From positions 1-41,575 of the forward strand of contig JAJYOU010000017.1 in NCBI GenBank assembly GCA_021795965.1: 41,575 nucleotides of DNA. The letters are read 5' to 3'. This document shows positions 8,297 through 16,975 of this stretch, piece after piece. How positions within the stretch are numbered: the stretch's first letter is position 1; each line of letters begins with the position of its first letter. The notes under the pieces were generated by a model. The model ran no database searches and had not been told where the DNA came from. It saw nothing but the letters and a program-made list of their open reading frames with translations. The stretch comes from Chloroflexota bacterium. Lineage in GTDB: Bacteria; Chloroflexota; Anaerolineae; Anaerolineales; Villigracilaceae. Position numbers and translations under genes: made by a program.

Positions 8297-9112
8297 TTAT
8301 TCCTTTGCCTCAGCAGGTTGAGGAGTATTGCTTTTTTGGCCAAAGGCAGCGCCACGGCCTAGATAGGCTTCAATAACTCGCGGGTTATTTTGAATTTCAG
8401 CGGGGGTGCCTTCAGCTATCTTGGCACCGTAATCCAGTACGACGATATATTCGCTAACACCCATCACCATGCGCATGTCATGTTCGATCAATAAAATCGT
8501 GATACCCACTTCATCACGAAGGGCTCGAACAAAATCCATCATTTCACCGGTTTCGTTTGGATTCATCCCGGCTGTTGGTTCATCCAAAAGCAAAAGTTTG
8601 GGTTTGGATGCCAGTGCGCGCGCAATTTCGAGGCGACGCTGCGCACCGTAAGGTAAGTTCCGGGCTAAATGATCGCCCATGCCGGCTAAACCGACGAAAT
8701 TTAATAACCTTCGTGCTTCTTCTAACGCCTGTTTTTCTTCAGCATTCATTCGTGGGGTTCGGATGAGCGCCTCCAACCAATTTGAGCGCAGCCGGGTATG
8801 TTCGCCAACCAATATGTTTTCGAGAGCGCTCATATTCGAGAACAATCGGATGTTTTGATATGTGCGGGAAATACCACGGTAAGCAATTTGATTCGGTGAT
8901 AATCCAACGATTGAATGATCGAAGAATATTACATCACCTTCCTCTGGTACATAAAAACCGGTGATACAGTTGTAGAAAGTCGTTTTTCCGGCACCGTTTG
9001 GACCGATGACGCTGAAAATTGAATGCTCTGGGACAGCAAGATTTACATTATTGACCGCGACGAGACCGCCAAAACTTTTGCTCAGGTTGCGTGCTTCAAG
9101 TGCGATGCTCAT
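8297..9112 (-). CDS. livG: Branched-chain amino acid ABC transporter ATPase LivG (system 2)
   Basis: This ATPase has 271 residues. Walker A GPNGAGKTT is at 37-45, followed by a LivG-type signature region (LPYGAQRRLEIARAL), LLLLDEPTAGMNP and LLIEHDMRMVM. The C-terminal segment GTPAEIQNNPRVIEAYLGRG is typical of LivG. A short charged tail (KSNTPQPAEAKE) follows and is not conserved in the system 1 copy. The ATG at 9112 overlaps the livM stop in an ATGA arrangement. Confidence 0.94.
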   Translation of the reverse strand: MSIALEARNLSKSFGGLVAVNNVNLAVPEHSIFSVIGPNGAGKTTFYNCITGFYVPEEGDVIFFDHSIVGLSPNQIAYRGISRTYQNIRLFSNMSALENILVGEHTRLRSNWLEALIRTPRMNAEEKQALEEARRLLNFVGLAGMGDHLARNLPYGAQRRLEIARALASKPKLLLLDEPTAGMNPNETGEMMDFVRALRDEVGITILLIEHDMRMVMGVSEYIVVLDYGAKIAEGTPAEIQNNPRVIEAYLGRGAAFGQKSNTPQPAEAKE

Positions 9113-10677
9113 TCTGGCCTCTCATCTTGTTTTTTAGAATCCAGCACTGCATCCTGATTTGTATCAAGTTTGCGGCGTGAAGGTGGAATTAAACCTTCAG
9201 GTCGGACGAGCATCATGATTACCAGCAGGGCACCAAAGGTGAGTACCCGGTAATTCTCCAATTCGCGAAGTATTTCCGGTAATCCTTTTAGCACAAATGC
9301 ACCTGCGATAACTCCAGGAATGCTTCCCATCCCACCTACAATCACAACGGATAGAACATTAATTGAAACCATCAGGGAGTGATCTTCTGGTCCAGTGAAT
9401 TGATTTCTGGATGCAAAAAACACGCCAGCCAAGCCAGCTAGAGCCGCGCCAATCGCGAAAGCTAATAATTTCTGCCAAAGCGTATCGATACCCATCGCTC
9501 GCGAGACAGTTTCATCTTCGCGCATGGCTTCCCATGCACGACCTACCCGCGAATTTTGCAAGCGAACCGTCACAAAAATCGCAAACAGAACGGCGAGAAA
9601 AATCAGATAAACAAAATCAATTTCACTGCTGAAAGGTCGACCAAAAAGGGTTGGCCCTCCCACCGCGGTCACACCTTTTGGGCCACCAGTGAAAGATGTC
9701 AGGAGATCACTCTTGATCAGGATGCGAATAATTTCACCGAACCCGAGCGTCACAATCGCAAGGTAGTCCCCGCGCATCCTTAAAACTGGTATGCCCAGCA
9801 GGATACCAGCCAAGGCTGCCAGTAACATGGCGATGGGTATGGTCCACCAGAAATTCCACATCAGGTGATGGGGTAAAGGTGCCGTCAGAAGGGATACTGT
9901 ATATGCACCAATCGCGAAAAATGCCACGTAACCCAGGACGAGCAAACCAGACATGCCCACGATAATATTGAGTCCAAGTCCTAACAGAACATAAATCCCA
10001 ACTGTGCCAATTGTATAATTCCAATATGAACCGGCTATCAGTGGCACAACGATCAGGCAGATCAGGATCAAACCGTACAGGATATACCGGGTCAGCGGGT
10101 TGGTCTGGATGTGGCGTACCACCGGCTGTTGATTAATTTTCACTGTCAAATTCTTCCAACCGCTTACCATTTTTTGCCTGGTATTTGCTCGATCGTAAGA
10201 AAAACTTACCAATCCGCCCAATGCCCCCATAATCGTCAGGAAGATTAACATGAAAACTGCACCGGCAAGGGGTGTTTTGTCAAGCAGGAATAATTTTATG
10301 GTTTGTGTCAGCATCGCAGCCAGGTAAGTATTGATTTTGAGTCCGCTCTCGCTCAAGGAACCGATCGTGTATGAAACTAAGGCGACGAGAACTCCGTGTG
10401 TTAAACCTGCGAGCGTACTCAAAATGATCACACTGGAAGTCTTGTTCTTGATTTTTCGACCGCTGTTTGTACCAGCCCAGAACCCAATCACCCCCATGAA
10501 CATCAGTAAAGCGAGTGGGCGGGAGGTCAACCCAAAAACAACTGTTTTGTCATCGATCTTGATGAATTTCAGGATAATATCCGCAATTGTGCTGTTAAAA
10601 CCAATCAGGAACAGAAAAATACTCACGATGCCAAATGGGATACCGGCTTTCAAGCCATTTTTAAGGAGAGTTTTCAC
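9109..10677 (-). CDS. livM: LivM-type permease with extra N-terminal membrane domain (system 2)
   Basis: This permease has 522 residues, about 100 more than usual. Residues from about 195 onward form a normal LivM: LNIIVGMSGLLVLGYVAFFA, LRMRGDYLAIVTLGFGEIIR, AMGIDTLWQKLLAFAIGAAL, GSIPGVIAGAF and VRPEGLIPPSRRK. The first 190 residues hold about four extra hydrophobic segments (near 13-33, 50-67, 84-105 and 125-155) and a basic cytoplasmic linker. The start is GTG at 10677, sharing one base with the livH TAG stop, so translation is coupled. The role of the added domain is unknown. Confidence 0.9.
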   Translation of the reverse strand: MKTLLKNGLKAGIPFGIVSIFLFLIGFNSTIADIILKFIKIDDKTVVFGLTSRPLALLMFMGVIGFWAGTNSGRKIKNKTSSVIILSTLAGLTHGVLVALVSYTIGSLSESGLKINTYLAAMLTQTIKLFLLDKTPLAGAVFMLIFLTIMGALGGLVSFSYDRANTRQKMVSGWKNLTVKINQQPVVRHIQTNPLTRYILYGLILICLIVVPLIAGSYWNYTIGTVGIYVLLGLGLNIIVGMSGLLVLGYVAFFAIGAYTVSLLTAPLPHHLMWNFWWTIPIAMLLAALAGILLGIPVLRMRGDYLAIVTLGFGEIIRILIKSDLLTSFTGGPKGVTAVGGPTLFGRPFSSEIDFVYLIFLAVLFAIFVTVRLQNSRVGRAWEAMREDETVSRAMGIDTLWQKLLAFAIGAALAGLAGVFFASRNQFTGPEDHSLMVSINVLSVVIVGGMGSIPGVIAGAFVLKGLPEILRELENYRVLTFGALLVIMMLVRPEGLIPPSRRKLDTNQDAVLDSKKQDERPE

Positions 10678-11786
10678 TAGACTTTATCCTCGCTCAATAC
10701 TTCGCCAAGAATACCGGTCGGGCGGAATATCAGAACCAACACCAGGATCGTAAAGGCAATCACATCTTTAAGTTGAAAATCAATTCCCATAATTCCAGGT
10801 CCAAGAGACTCAACCAGACCGAGGAACAAACCGCCCAACATTGCACCCGGTAAATTTCCGATACCTCCAAGCACCGCTGCTGTAAACGCTTTGATCCCTG
10901 GAATAAACCCGACGAAATAATAAACTAGGCCCAGGTGAATACCCCACATCACACCAGCGGCGCCTGCCAAGGCACCGCTCAGCAGGAATGTTCGACTGAT
11001 GATCCCGTCCACATCAATACCCATCAATGAAGCGGATGTTTTGTTCTCAGCAACTGCACGCATGGCTCGCCCCATACGGGATTTTTGGACAAGCAGATAA
11101 AGAGACACTAGGATGATCAGGGTGAGAACCAGGGTCAGGATACCCGTATATGGAACCGTTACAATCCCCGCTCCGATTTTAATATTCCATCCGGCACCGC
11201 GAGAGAGTATGACTGGGTTGGTGTAATCGCGGCGTTGTGACCCGAATAATAACTGACCTGCGTTTTGCAGAAATATTGAGGCGCCCACAGCCGAGATGAG
11301 TGGAACGAGGCGCGGAGCGCCTCGCAGCGGTCTGTATGCAATTTGCTCCAGGAAATAGCCCGATAATGCTGCCAGTGCCATCCCAATCACGAAGGCAAAA
11401 AAAACTGAAATGATTGGGTGGGCATTCAAGAAATTTAGATTGGGTTCAAGGGCGGTTGGGGCCGGGATATTTTTTAGAGCCTCAAATACAAAGTAACCGC
11501 CAAAAGCACCGATCATCATGATCTCACCATGAGCAAAGTTGATCATGAATAAAATACCATAAACCAGGGTGTAACCAATGGCAATTAATGCGTAAACGCT
11601 GCCAAGAATGATGCCTGAAATAGCAAAGCGTGCCCAGGTGTCTGGTCCATAAGATGGATGACCAAAGAAAACATCGTAGATGCGCCACAACAAATAAATG
11701 CTGAATAAAACCCCCAGGATGGTTTGGACAACCTGGTAGACTCCGAATTTTGAGCGATGAACCTGGGGTGTGATGGAGACGGTCAT
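10677..11786 (-). CDS. livH: Branched-chain amino acid ABC transporter permease LivH (system 2)
   Basis: I place the start at the ATG at 11786, because AGGAGG lies 4 nt upstream. A TTG at 11807 would put that ribosome binding site inside the gene. The protein then has 369 residues. Family motifs include SGIILGSVYALIAIGYTLVY, INFAHGEIMMIGAFGGY, AYRPLRGAPRLVPLISAVGA and KAFTAAVLGGIGNLPGAMLG. An N-terminal extension with an extra hydrophobic segment (about 15-40) matches that of LivH in system 1. It forms the channel with the adjacent LivM. Confidence 0.93.
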   Translation of the reverse strand: MTVSITPQVHRSKFGVYQVVQTILGVLFSIYLLWRIYDVFFGHPSYGPDTWARFAISGIILGSVYALIAIGYTLVYGILFMINFAHGEIMMIGAFGGYFVFEALKNIPAPTALEPNLNFLNAHPIISVFFAFVIGMALAALSGYFLEQIAYRPLRGAPRLVPLISAVGASIFLQNAGQLLFGSQRRDYTNPVILSRGAGWNIKIGAGIVTVPYTGILTLVLTLIILVSLYLLVQKSRMGRAMRAVAENKTSASLMGIDVDGIISRTFLLSGALAGAAGVMWGIHLGLVYYFVGFIPGIKAFTAAVLGGIGNLPGAMLGGLFLGLVESLGPGIMGIDFQLKDVIAFTILVLVLIFRPTGILGEVLSEDKV

Positions 11787-11871
11787 TGCACCTCCTGAAT
11801 TGTTCAATAAAAATAAACAATAATTGCAGAATGAATTACTAAAGAAGATGTATCTATCGAGTGATTAAACT

Positions 11872-11902
11872 TTGGGGGGCAGGCATGTTGCCTGCCCCCC
11901 AA
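11872..11902 (-). promoter_or_regulatory. Strong intercistronic hairpin between binding protein and livH (system 2)
   Basis: A perfect 14-bp GC-rich stem (11872-11885 with 11889-11902) has a 3-nt loop. It lies between the binding-protein stop (11937) and livH. No long T run follows on the minus strand, so it is more likely an mRNA stabiliser or partial attenuator than a full terminator. It sits at the same relative position as the hairpin at 6022-6052. Confidence 0.65.
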
Positions 11903-11936
11903 TCGATCTTGAAACAATCAGGTTTGTGGACCTGCG

Positions 11937-13223
11937 CTATTTGGCAGCAGCTTCCCACTTCCCGCCTTTGTCTACATAGAAGGTGGGACCGGAGGAAGAA
12001 CATTCGCCGACCGCATCACAAGAGATCAAACCAGATAATCCTTGATAATCTTTTGTGCCACGAACTGCATCGATCAGGGCTTGGCGCGGGATATAAAGGT
12101 TGCCGTCTCCACCCAGAACAGCGACCGACTTGACCGCAGCAATCAAGACAGCGGCAGAGTCATAAGCAGTCCAGGTATAAGGAGAGAGTTTTCCAGGAGG
12201 AGTCTGGTAAGCAGCCAGGTAGGCAGCATCAAACTTGTCCTTGGCAGGGGTCGAAGCGGGGATGAGGGAGGTGGAGTAAGAGCCTTCACCGTTGGCAGCA
12301 GTTCGATCGAGGAAATCCTGACCATAGGTGCCATCATCACCAAAGAAGATGGTGTTTGTCAGTCCAGCTGCCTTCATCTGGTTCACGAGGACTACCGCTT
12401 CAGCAACGTATCCACCAAAATACAGGACTTCGGGATTCTTTGAAGCCAGGCTGGCGAGAATGGAGCTGTAATCTGATTCACCAGGAGTGATCGCCTGGAA
12501 GGCGAGTACTTCGCCGCCGAGTTTTGTGAACTCGTCGTTGGTAACCTGGGCGAGTCCTTGACCATAAGTTGAACCATCATGCAGTACTGCAATCTTGGTC
12601 ACTTTCAAAGTGTTAAACATGTAGGTTGCAGCGAATTTACCCTGGGCTGCGTCGGTGAAAACTACGCGGTTAAAGACTTTAGAACCGCTGGCGGTCAGGG
12701 CAGGGTTAGTTGCAGAGGGTGACATCATCGGCAAGCCGGCTTTTTCGTAAATCGGTATTGCCGCTCCGGTTGCGCCGGAGAAAATGTGACCGGCAATGGC
12801 AACGACGGTCGGGTCAGAGACAAATTTGTTTGCAACTGCAGCTCCGCCTTCAGCGGTGCCGCCGTCATCTTCAGCGACCAGCTCGAATTTAAAGCCATTC
12901 AGATCACCAGCGTCGCTGACAGCGATTTTTTGACCCTGGGAAATATCGACACCAAATTGAGCATTGTCTCCAGTCATCGGCGCGCCCATCCCAATTTTGA
13001 TGGTTTCGCCTGGCTTGATAACAGCGCAGCCAATTGCGTCTTTGCATTCGTATGCAGCGGGAGCAGTAGCCTGAGCCGGCGCCTCAGTGGCTGCAACCGC
13101 GGGTGCGGATGTGGGTGCTTCTACAGCGGGAGCGGTGGTCGGAGTGGCTGCAGAGCCACAGGCTGCCAACAACATGCTGGCTACGACCAAAAGGGAAGTA
13201 ACAAACAACAAGCGTTTAAACAT
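11937..13223 (-). CDS. livK: Liv-type extracellular solute-binding lipoprotein (system 2)
   Basis: I take the ATG at 13223, which follows AGGAGGAAAG and begins a proper lipoprotein signal (MFKRLLFVTSLLVVASML, lipobox LAAC, Cys22). The upstream start at 13277 would bury the signal. The protein has 428 residues. An Ala/Thr/Pro-rich linker (about 23-62) precedes the periplasmic-binding-protein type I fold with IKIGMGAPMTGDNAQFGVDI, VAIAGHIFSGATGAAIPIYE and KIAVLHDGSTYGQGLAQV. Unlike the system 1 protein it has two Cys pairs, CKDAIGC near the start of the mature domain and CDAVGEC near the C-terminus, which could form disulfides. Ligand unknown; amino acids are most likely. Confidence 0.9.
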   Translation of the reverse strand: MFKRLLFVTSLLVVASMLLAACGSAATPTTAPAVEAPTSAPAVAATEAPAQATAPAAYECKDAIGCAVIKPGETIKIGMGAPMTGDNAQFGVDISQGQKIAVSDAGDLNGFKFELVAEDDGGTAEGGAAVANKFVSDPTVVAIAGHIFSGATGAAIPIYEKAGLPMMSPSATNPALTASGSKVFNRVVFTDAAQGKFAATYMFNTLKVTKIAVLHDGSTYGQGLAQVTNDEFTKLGGEVLAFQAITPGESDYSSILASLASKNPEVLYFGGYVAEAVVLVNQMKAAGLTNTIFFGDDGTYGQDFLDRTAANGEGSYSTSLIPASTPAKDKFDAAYLAAYQTPPGKLSPYTWTAYDSAAVLIAAVKSVAVLGGDGNLYIPRQALIDAVRGTKDYQGLSGLISCDAVGECSSSGPTFYVDKGGKWEAAAK

Positions 13224-13333
13224 CTTTCCTCCTATGAAATTTGGAACGAGAATTAATATGCAGTAACTTAATCCCATCTCACCGGCGTTATTTCAAATTT
13301 AGGATGGTTCGGCGACTGACATATTAAACTGAA

Positions 13334-13362
13334 ATGGTAAAGGATAATTTCTAAATGGTCAA
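13334..13362 (-). promoter_or_regulatory. Candidate sigma70 promoter for Liv operon 2
   Basis: On the minus strand, TTGACC (13362-13357) and TACCAT (13339-13334) are 17 nt apart. The expected start near 13327 gives a leader of about 100 nt before the binding-protein ATG. It lies between kynU and the transporter, so the transporter can be transcribed separately from kynU. Confidence 0.45.
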
Positions 13363-13431
13363 GGTTTTATACAGGGTTTTGTCTATATTACCCTAATTAA
13401 ATTTGCAATTCGTTATGATTTGAAATATTTA

Positions 13432-14700
13432 TCAGGTCACAACCTGGCGTATATTAGGGAAGGATAAATGTTTATTTTCAGTTACCACGCGCTGGATACG
13501 ATCAATACAGCTCCAGACTTCTTCAAACGAGGTATAGAGGGGAGACAAGCCCAACCGGAGATTATTCGGTTCGCGGAAATCTGGAATGACATTCATTTCT
13601 TCAATCAATGCCTGGTTAATCCGGTAAGCCTCAGGGTGCTGGATGCTGATGTGTGATCCACGTTGTTCAATCTCTCTCGGACTTCCAAGTATGAAACCAA
13701 GCGGTGCTAGTCGCGCATCAAAGAGACTGATCAGGTATTCGGATAATAGGATTGACTTATTGCGTAAGCGTGGCATCCCTATTTCTAAAATCAAATCTAG
13801 CCCGGGTTCGATCGCCATCATTGAAAGTATTGGGGGAGTGCCGCTCAAAAAACGGTTGATTCCATTGGCAGGAGCATATTCCAGCCCGAAACTGAAGGGT
13901 GACCTTTCGCCAAACCAACCCCAAATTGGTGAGATCGCTTTATCCTGAAGATCTTTTCGAACATAAAGGAAGGCTGGCGCGCCTGGTCCACCATTAATAT
14001 ACTTATAAGTGCAGCCAACTGCGAAATCTGCCCCCCATTCATCCAGTTCAACAGGCACGGCTCCAACCGAATGGCTCAAGTCCCATAAAACCAGTGCGCC
14101 TTTTTGATGAGCATATTCCGTGATGGTTTTCGCATCGTATAGATAGCCACTTTTGAAAACCACATGGGAAAGGGTCACAAGGGCAGTATCTTCATTGATG
14201 GCTTCCAGTACTTTTCGAGTTTCAACCCGCATGCCATCCACAGGTTCCAATACCTGGATCTTATGCTTTCCCCCAAGAACTTGCCTGCAGCCTTGCAGTA
14301 GATACAAATCGGAAGGAAAATTTAATGCATCTGTGACGATCTTCTTGCGCTCAGGCTGCAGCATCAACGCCGATATTGCCAGTTTATAAAGATTTACCGA
14401 GGTTGAATCGCTTACAACTACCTGGTCTGGACCCGCCCCTATAAATTTTGCAATTTTCTCTCCCAAATAGGCAGGTGCCTGGTACCAGTTAATTCCCCAT
14501 GAACGTATCAATTGTTCTCCCCATTCGTTTTTTACAATCCTGCTGGTTCGTTGGATGGTATCAGTGGGGAGTCTGCCTAATGAATTGCCATCCATGTATA
14601 TCAGGTTATCGTCAGAATTAAAAAATCGCTTGTGGTAAATCGCAAGTTCATCCTTTTCATCCAACATCCTGGCGTGGTTAAGAGAGATATCCTGGTTCAT
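13432..14700 (-). CDS. kynU: Kynureninase
   Basis: This cytoplasmic PLP enzyme hydrolyses L-kynurenine to anthranilate and L-alanine in tryptophan catabolism. The protein has 422 residues, the usual size. Visible family signatures are YMDGNSLGRLP (35-45), NFPSDLY (127-133), LWDLSHSVGAVP (205-216) with the PLP-binding Asp207, and CTYKYINGGPG (230-240) with the Schiff-base Lys233. The ATG at 14700 has only a weak upstream purine stretch. It is co-directional with the Liv operon and 208 nt upstream of its binding protein, with a promoter candidate between. No tryptophan dioxygenase or formamidase gene is in the window, so kynurenine may come from outside or be made elsewhere. Confidence 0.94.
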   Translation of the reverse strand: MNQDISLNHARMLDEKDELAIYHKRFFNSDDNLIYMDGNSLGRLPTDTIQRTSRIVKNEWGEQLIRSWGINWYQAPAYLGEKIAKFIGAGPDQVVVSDSTSVNLYKLAISALMLQPERKKIVTDALNFPSDLYLLQGCRQVLGGKHKIQVLEPVDGMRVETRKVLEAINEDTALVTLSHVVFKSGYLYDAKTITEYAHQKGALVLWDLSHSVGAVPVELDEWGADFAVGCTYKYINGGPGAPAFLYVRKDLQDKAISPIWGWFGERSPFSFGLEYAPANGINRFLSGTPPILSMMAIEPGLDLILEIGMPRLRNKSILLSEYLISLFDARLAPLGFILGSPREIEQRGSHISIQHPEAYRINQALIEEMNVIPDFREPNNLRLGLSPLYTSFEEVWSCIDRIQRVVTENKHLSFPNIRQVVT

Positions 14701-15174
14701 AATCTGTTCTTTTCCGAGTTTAATTTAATCTTTAAATAGGAAATTATTTGTTCGCCAAATTTTCGGTCCCGAACTTTAGGGGATCGCCACGACAATCTAT
14801 GAAGGTTCGCAATTGATTTTTTGTTTTTTCATTTACCCGATTTTCGTTTGACCGTGTAAAGCACTTCGGCGATTAGATTGTCTGAAGGCGCTATGAAGGC
14901 GGTTACAACCTCAAAAGGGATCAGGTGGAAATTGGTCATTCTTGTGATAGGTTGATAATGGTCCTTGTCTCAAGTACTTCCCACACGATCAATGTGCGAA
15001 AAATATCTTTAGATTCTTGGAGTAAATCAAAGCTTGATTTTTGTAAATTTACTCGGAACTTATAACTCAAGATTGAATCCAGTATTCCTCATCGAAAAAT
15101 AATTTTATGTTTGGTTCTGGTATTATCCCAAATTCGCAATCAGGCAGTTTGGATCCAGAAATTTTTTAATCAGA
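14701..15174. other. 474-nt stretch without a supported gene
   Basis: I see no tRNA, strong hairpin or recognisable coding region. A 36-codon minus-strand frame at 14829-14939 exists but lacks a ribosome binding site. The stretch must hold the kynU promoter and the 3' end of the peptidase transcript, but no clear consensus elements stand out. Confidence 0.4.
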
Positions 15175-16587
15175 TCAATTGGGATAGGTATTATTCAACC
15201 ATTCAATTGGGTTTACCTGGATTCCGTTGACCCACACTTCCCAGTGCAAGTGTGGTCCAGTAACCCTCCCGGTAGCACCAATTTGGCCAATTAACTGGCC
15301 AGCTTTGACGTGGTCTCCAGTTTTAACCAGTATTTCTTTTTGATGCCAATATCCGGTGTAAATACCCCAGCCATGATCGATGACTGTCGCGTTCCCACGT
15401 ACAACCAGTTGGCCCGTAAACACCACGATACCATCAGCAGGTGCGTATATATCGAAGGGGTGCGTTGATGAACATACTCCAAAATCCAACCCGCCATGGA
15501 AAGCCAGGTAATCCCCGCCATTATACGCACGTCTGTCTCCAAATCCCGACTTTGTACAATATTCCGCATCGACAGGCAGTTGAAACATGCCCTGCCAAAG
15601 TTTTTCCGGGGTCGCCTGGCTGGTGATACTGGCGATCTGGTTTTCTTCCGGGGTTGTAATTGCCGGATCAATTGTTTCCGGATCCACGTTTAGCATCGGG
15701 TCAAAGGGAAAATCGGCAGATTTCACGAGGATGTTTTGTTCAAAACTTTGGGTGGTACCATCCGGTAGAGTGGCGGTCAACCTGAGTGGATAGGATCTTG
15801 GTTCAAGCAAGGCATAAATCCCCTGCAGTGCGGTGCTTCCTTTGCCATTTTCCTGGTCAAAGAAATGCAAAGATTTGTCTACCAACATTCCATCCAATTT
15901 CACACCTGATTGGGTTTTGATAGTGATTTCGCTTGTTGAACCCTGCTTGAGCGGCAGTGGTTGGATGGATACCTTTTCGAATACCGGCGGTAACCCGCTT
16001 GACTCATTGTTAGCGTCTTTCCCCACTGGGTTGTAGAGAATTTCACCTGGAAGTATGTTCGAGGTTCCAGTAAATCCATTTGTAAGGGCGATGGTCCAGG
16101 GATCGGTATCCTCGAGTACTGAAGCTTCCAGCAAACTTTCCGACTTGTTTAAAACCAAACGATGTGTCAGCGGCGTAAAATTATCTTTTTGAGGCAGCAC
16201 CACTCCAACCCCGACGTAAAGCTCAGAAGGGCTGGTAATATGGTTGATTTTTTGTAGAAATTTTTGATCGACTTGGTCACGCCGGCTGATGCTGGTCAAA
16301 GTGTCGCCGAAGTTCACCAGCTCGGTGTTCAAAATTCCGCTGACCCCTTCCAAACCAGGAATAACAACCTGTGCGCCGGCGGAAATATTGTTCGCATCAC
16401 TGATGTTATTGGCAGACATCAAATCAGCCAGGGAAACACCGAAGCGACTGGCAATGCTCGATAAAGTGTCGCCAGGTTGGATGATATAACTTGGACCTGG
16501 GATGGGAGTGGGGGTTTGCGCTTGGGCGAATCCAGTAGGTACCAATAAACTCAGACAAACGAAAATTAACAATATTTTCTTAATCAT
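15175..16587 (-). CDS. Secreted LysM and M23 (LytM-like) peptidoglycan endopeptidase
   Basis: From the ATG at 16587 the protein has 470 residues. A signal peptide (about 1-22, ending AQA) is followed by LysM 1 (about 34-78: YIIQPGDTLSSIASRFGVSL) and a weaker LysM 2 (about 90-133). A central beta-rich stretch follows, then a C-terminal M23 metallopeptidase. Zinc ligands H364 and D368 (HGGLD) and H448, with H446 in HLHWE, are all present, so it should be active or a divisome-type activator. The upstream start at 16647 would hide the signal peptide inside a longer N-terminus. The chosen ATG overlaps the DUF192 stop by 8 nt, so translation is probably coupled. Likely role: cutting or remodelling the cell wall outside the membrane. 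Confidence 0.9.
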   Translation of the reverse strand: MIKKILLIFVCLSLLVPTGFAQAQTPTPIPGPSYIIQPGDTLSSIASRFGVSLADLMSANNISDANNISAGAQVVIPGLEGVSGILNTELVNFGDTLTSISRRDQVDQKFLQKINHITSPSELYVGVGVVLPQKDNFTPLTHRLVLNKSESLLEASVLEDTDPWTIALTNGFTGTSNILPGEILYNPVGKDANNESSGLPPVFEKVSIQPLPLKQGSTSEITIKTQSGVKLDGMLVDKSLHFFDQENGKGSTALQGIYALLEPRSYPLRLTATLPDGTTQSFEQNILVKSADFPFDPMLNVDPETIDPAITTPEENQIASITSQATPEKLWQGMFQLPVDAEYCTKSGFGDRRAYNGGDYLAFHGGLDFGVCSSTHPFDIYAPADGIVVFTGQLVVRGNATVIDHGWGIYTGYWHQKEILVKTGDHVKAGQLIGQIGATGRVTGPHLHWEVWVNGIQVNPIEWLNNTYPN

Positions 16588-16954
16588 GGTTGAAAGACAC
16601 TTGTTCACCTGGTTTGAAATCTCCATGCCTTTTTGGATGAAATTCAATCACATAACGGGCGGGCTTGGCAGAAGCATAAAAAGGTCTCCATGCTTTCGCC
16701 AGGGCTACATCCACCACCGTATTTCCAGAATTAACCCATGCTATCGCCAGGTCTGTCCAAACAAAAAACATGTGGATGGCGGTATCCATCCGGCTGTCGC
16801 GGGCTTCCACCAGCACCAAACCTTCATTTTCGGCAAGTTCCGAACGAAAAGTAAAGCCTTGCAAGCGAGAAAAAAAAGACTGGCACCATCGCGCTTGAAT
16901 GGGGTCAATTCGATCATTGTTGAGATTGCGGATTTGGATGGAATTTTTGGTCAT
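16580..16954 (-). CDS. DUF192 (UPF0127) family protein
   Basis: This 124-residue protein matches the DUF192 pattern: RLQGFTFRSEL, ENEGLVLVEARDSRMDTAIH, MFFVWTDLAIAWVNS, WRPFYASAKPARYVIE and a closing GD..GEQVSF. The family is widespread and its biochemical role is unsettled. Many members are exported, but this one has no signal peptide. It lies 21 nt after the response regulator and overlaps the peptidase gene by 8 nt, so the three genes form an operon. Confidence 0.85.
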   Translation of the reverse strand: MTKNSIQIRNLNNDRIDPIQARWCQSFFSRLQGFTFRSELAENEGLVLVEARDSRMDTAIHMFFVWTDLAIAWVNSGNTVVDVALAKAWRPFYASAKPARYVIEFHPKRHGDFKPGEQVSFNHD

Positions 16955-16975
16955 TTGGGGATTTTTTATGAAGGA

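Noticed and set aside
14829-14939. 36-codon minus-strand frame between kynU and the peptidase
   Set aside because: Short, without a ribosome binding site or coupling to a neighbour; probably chance.
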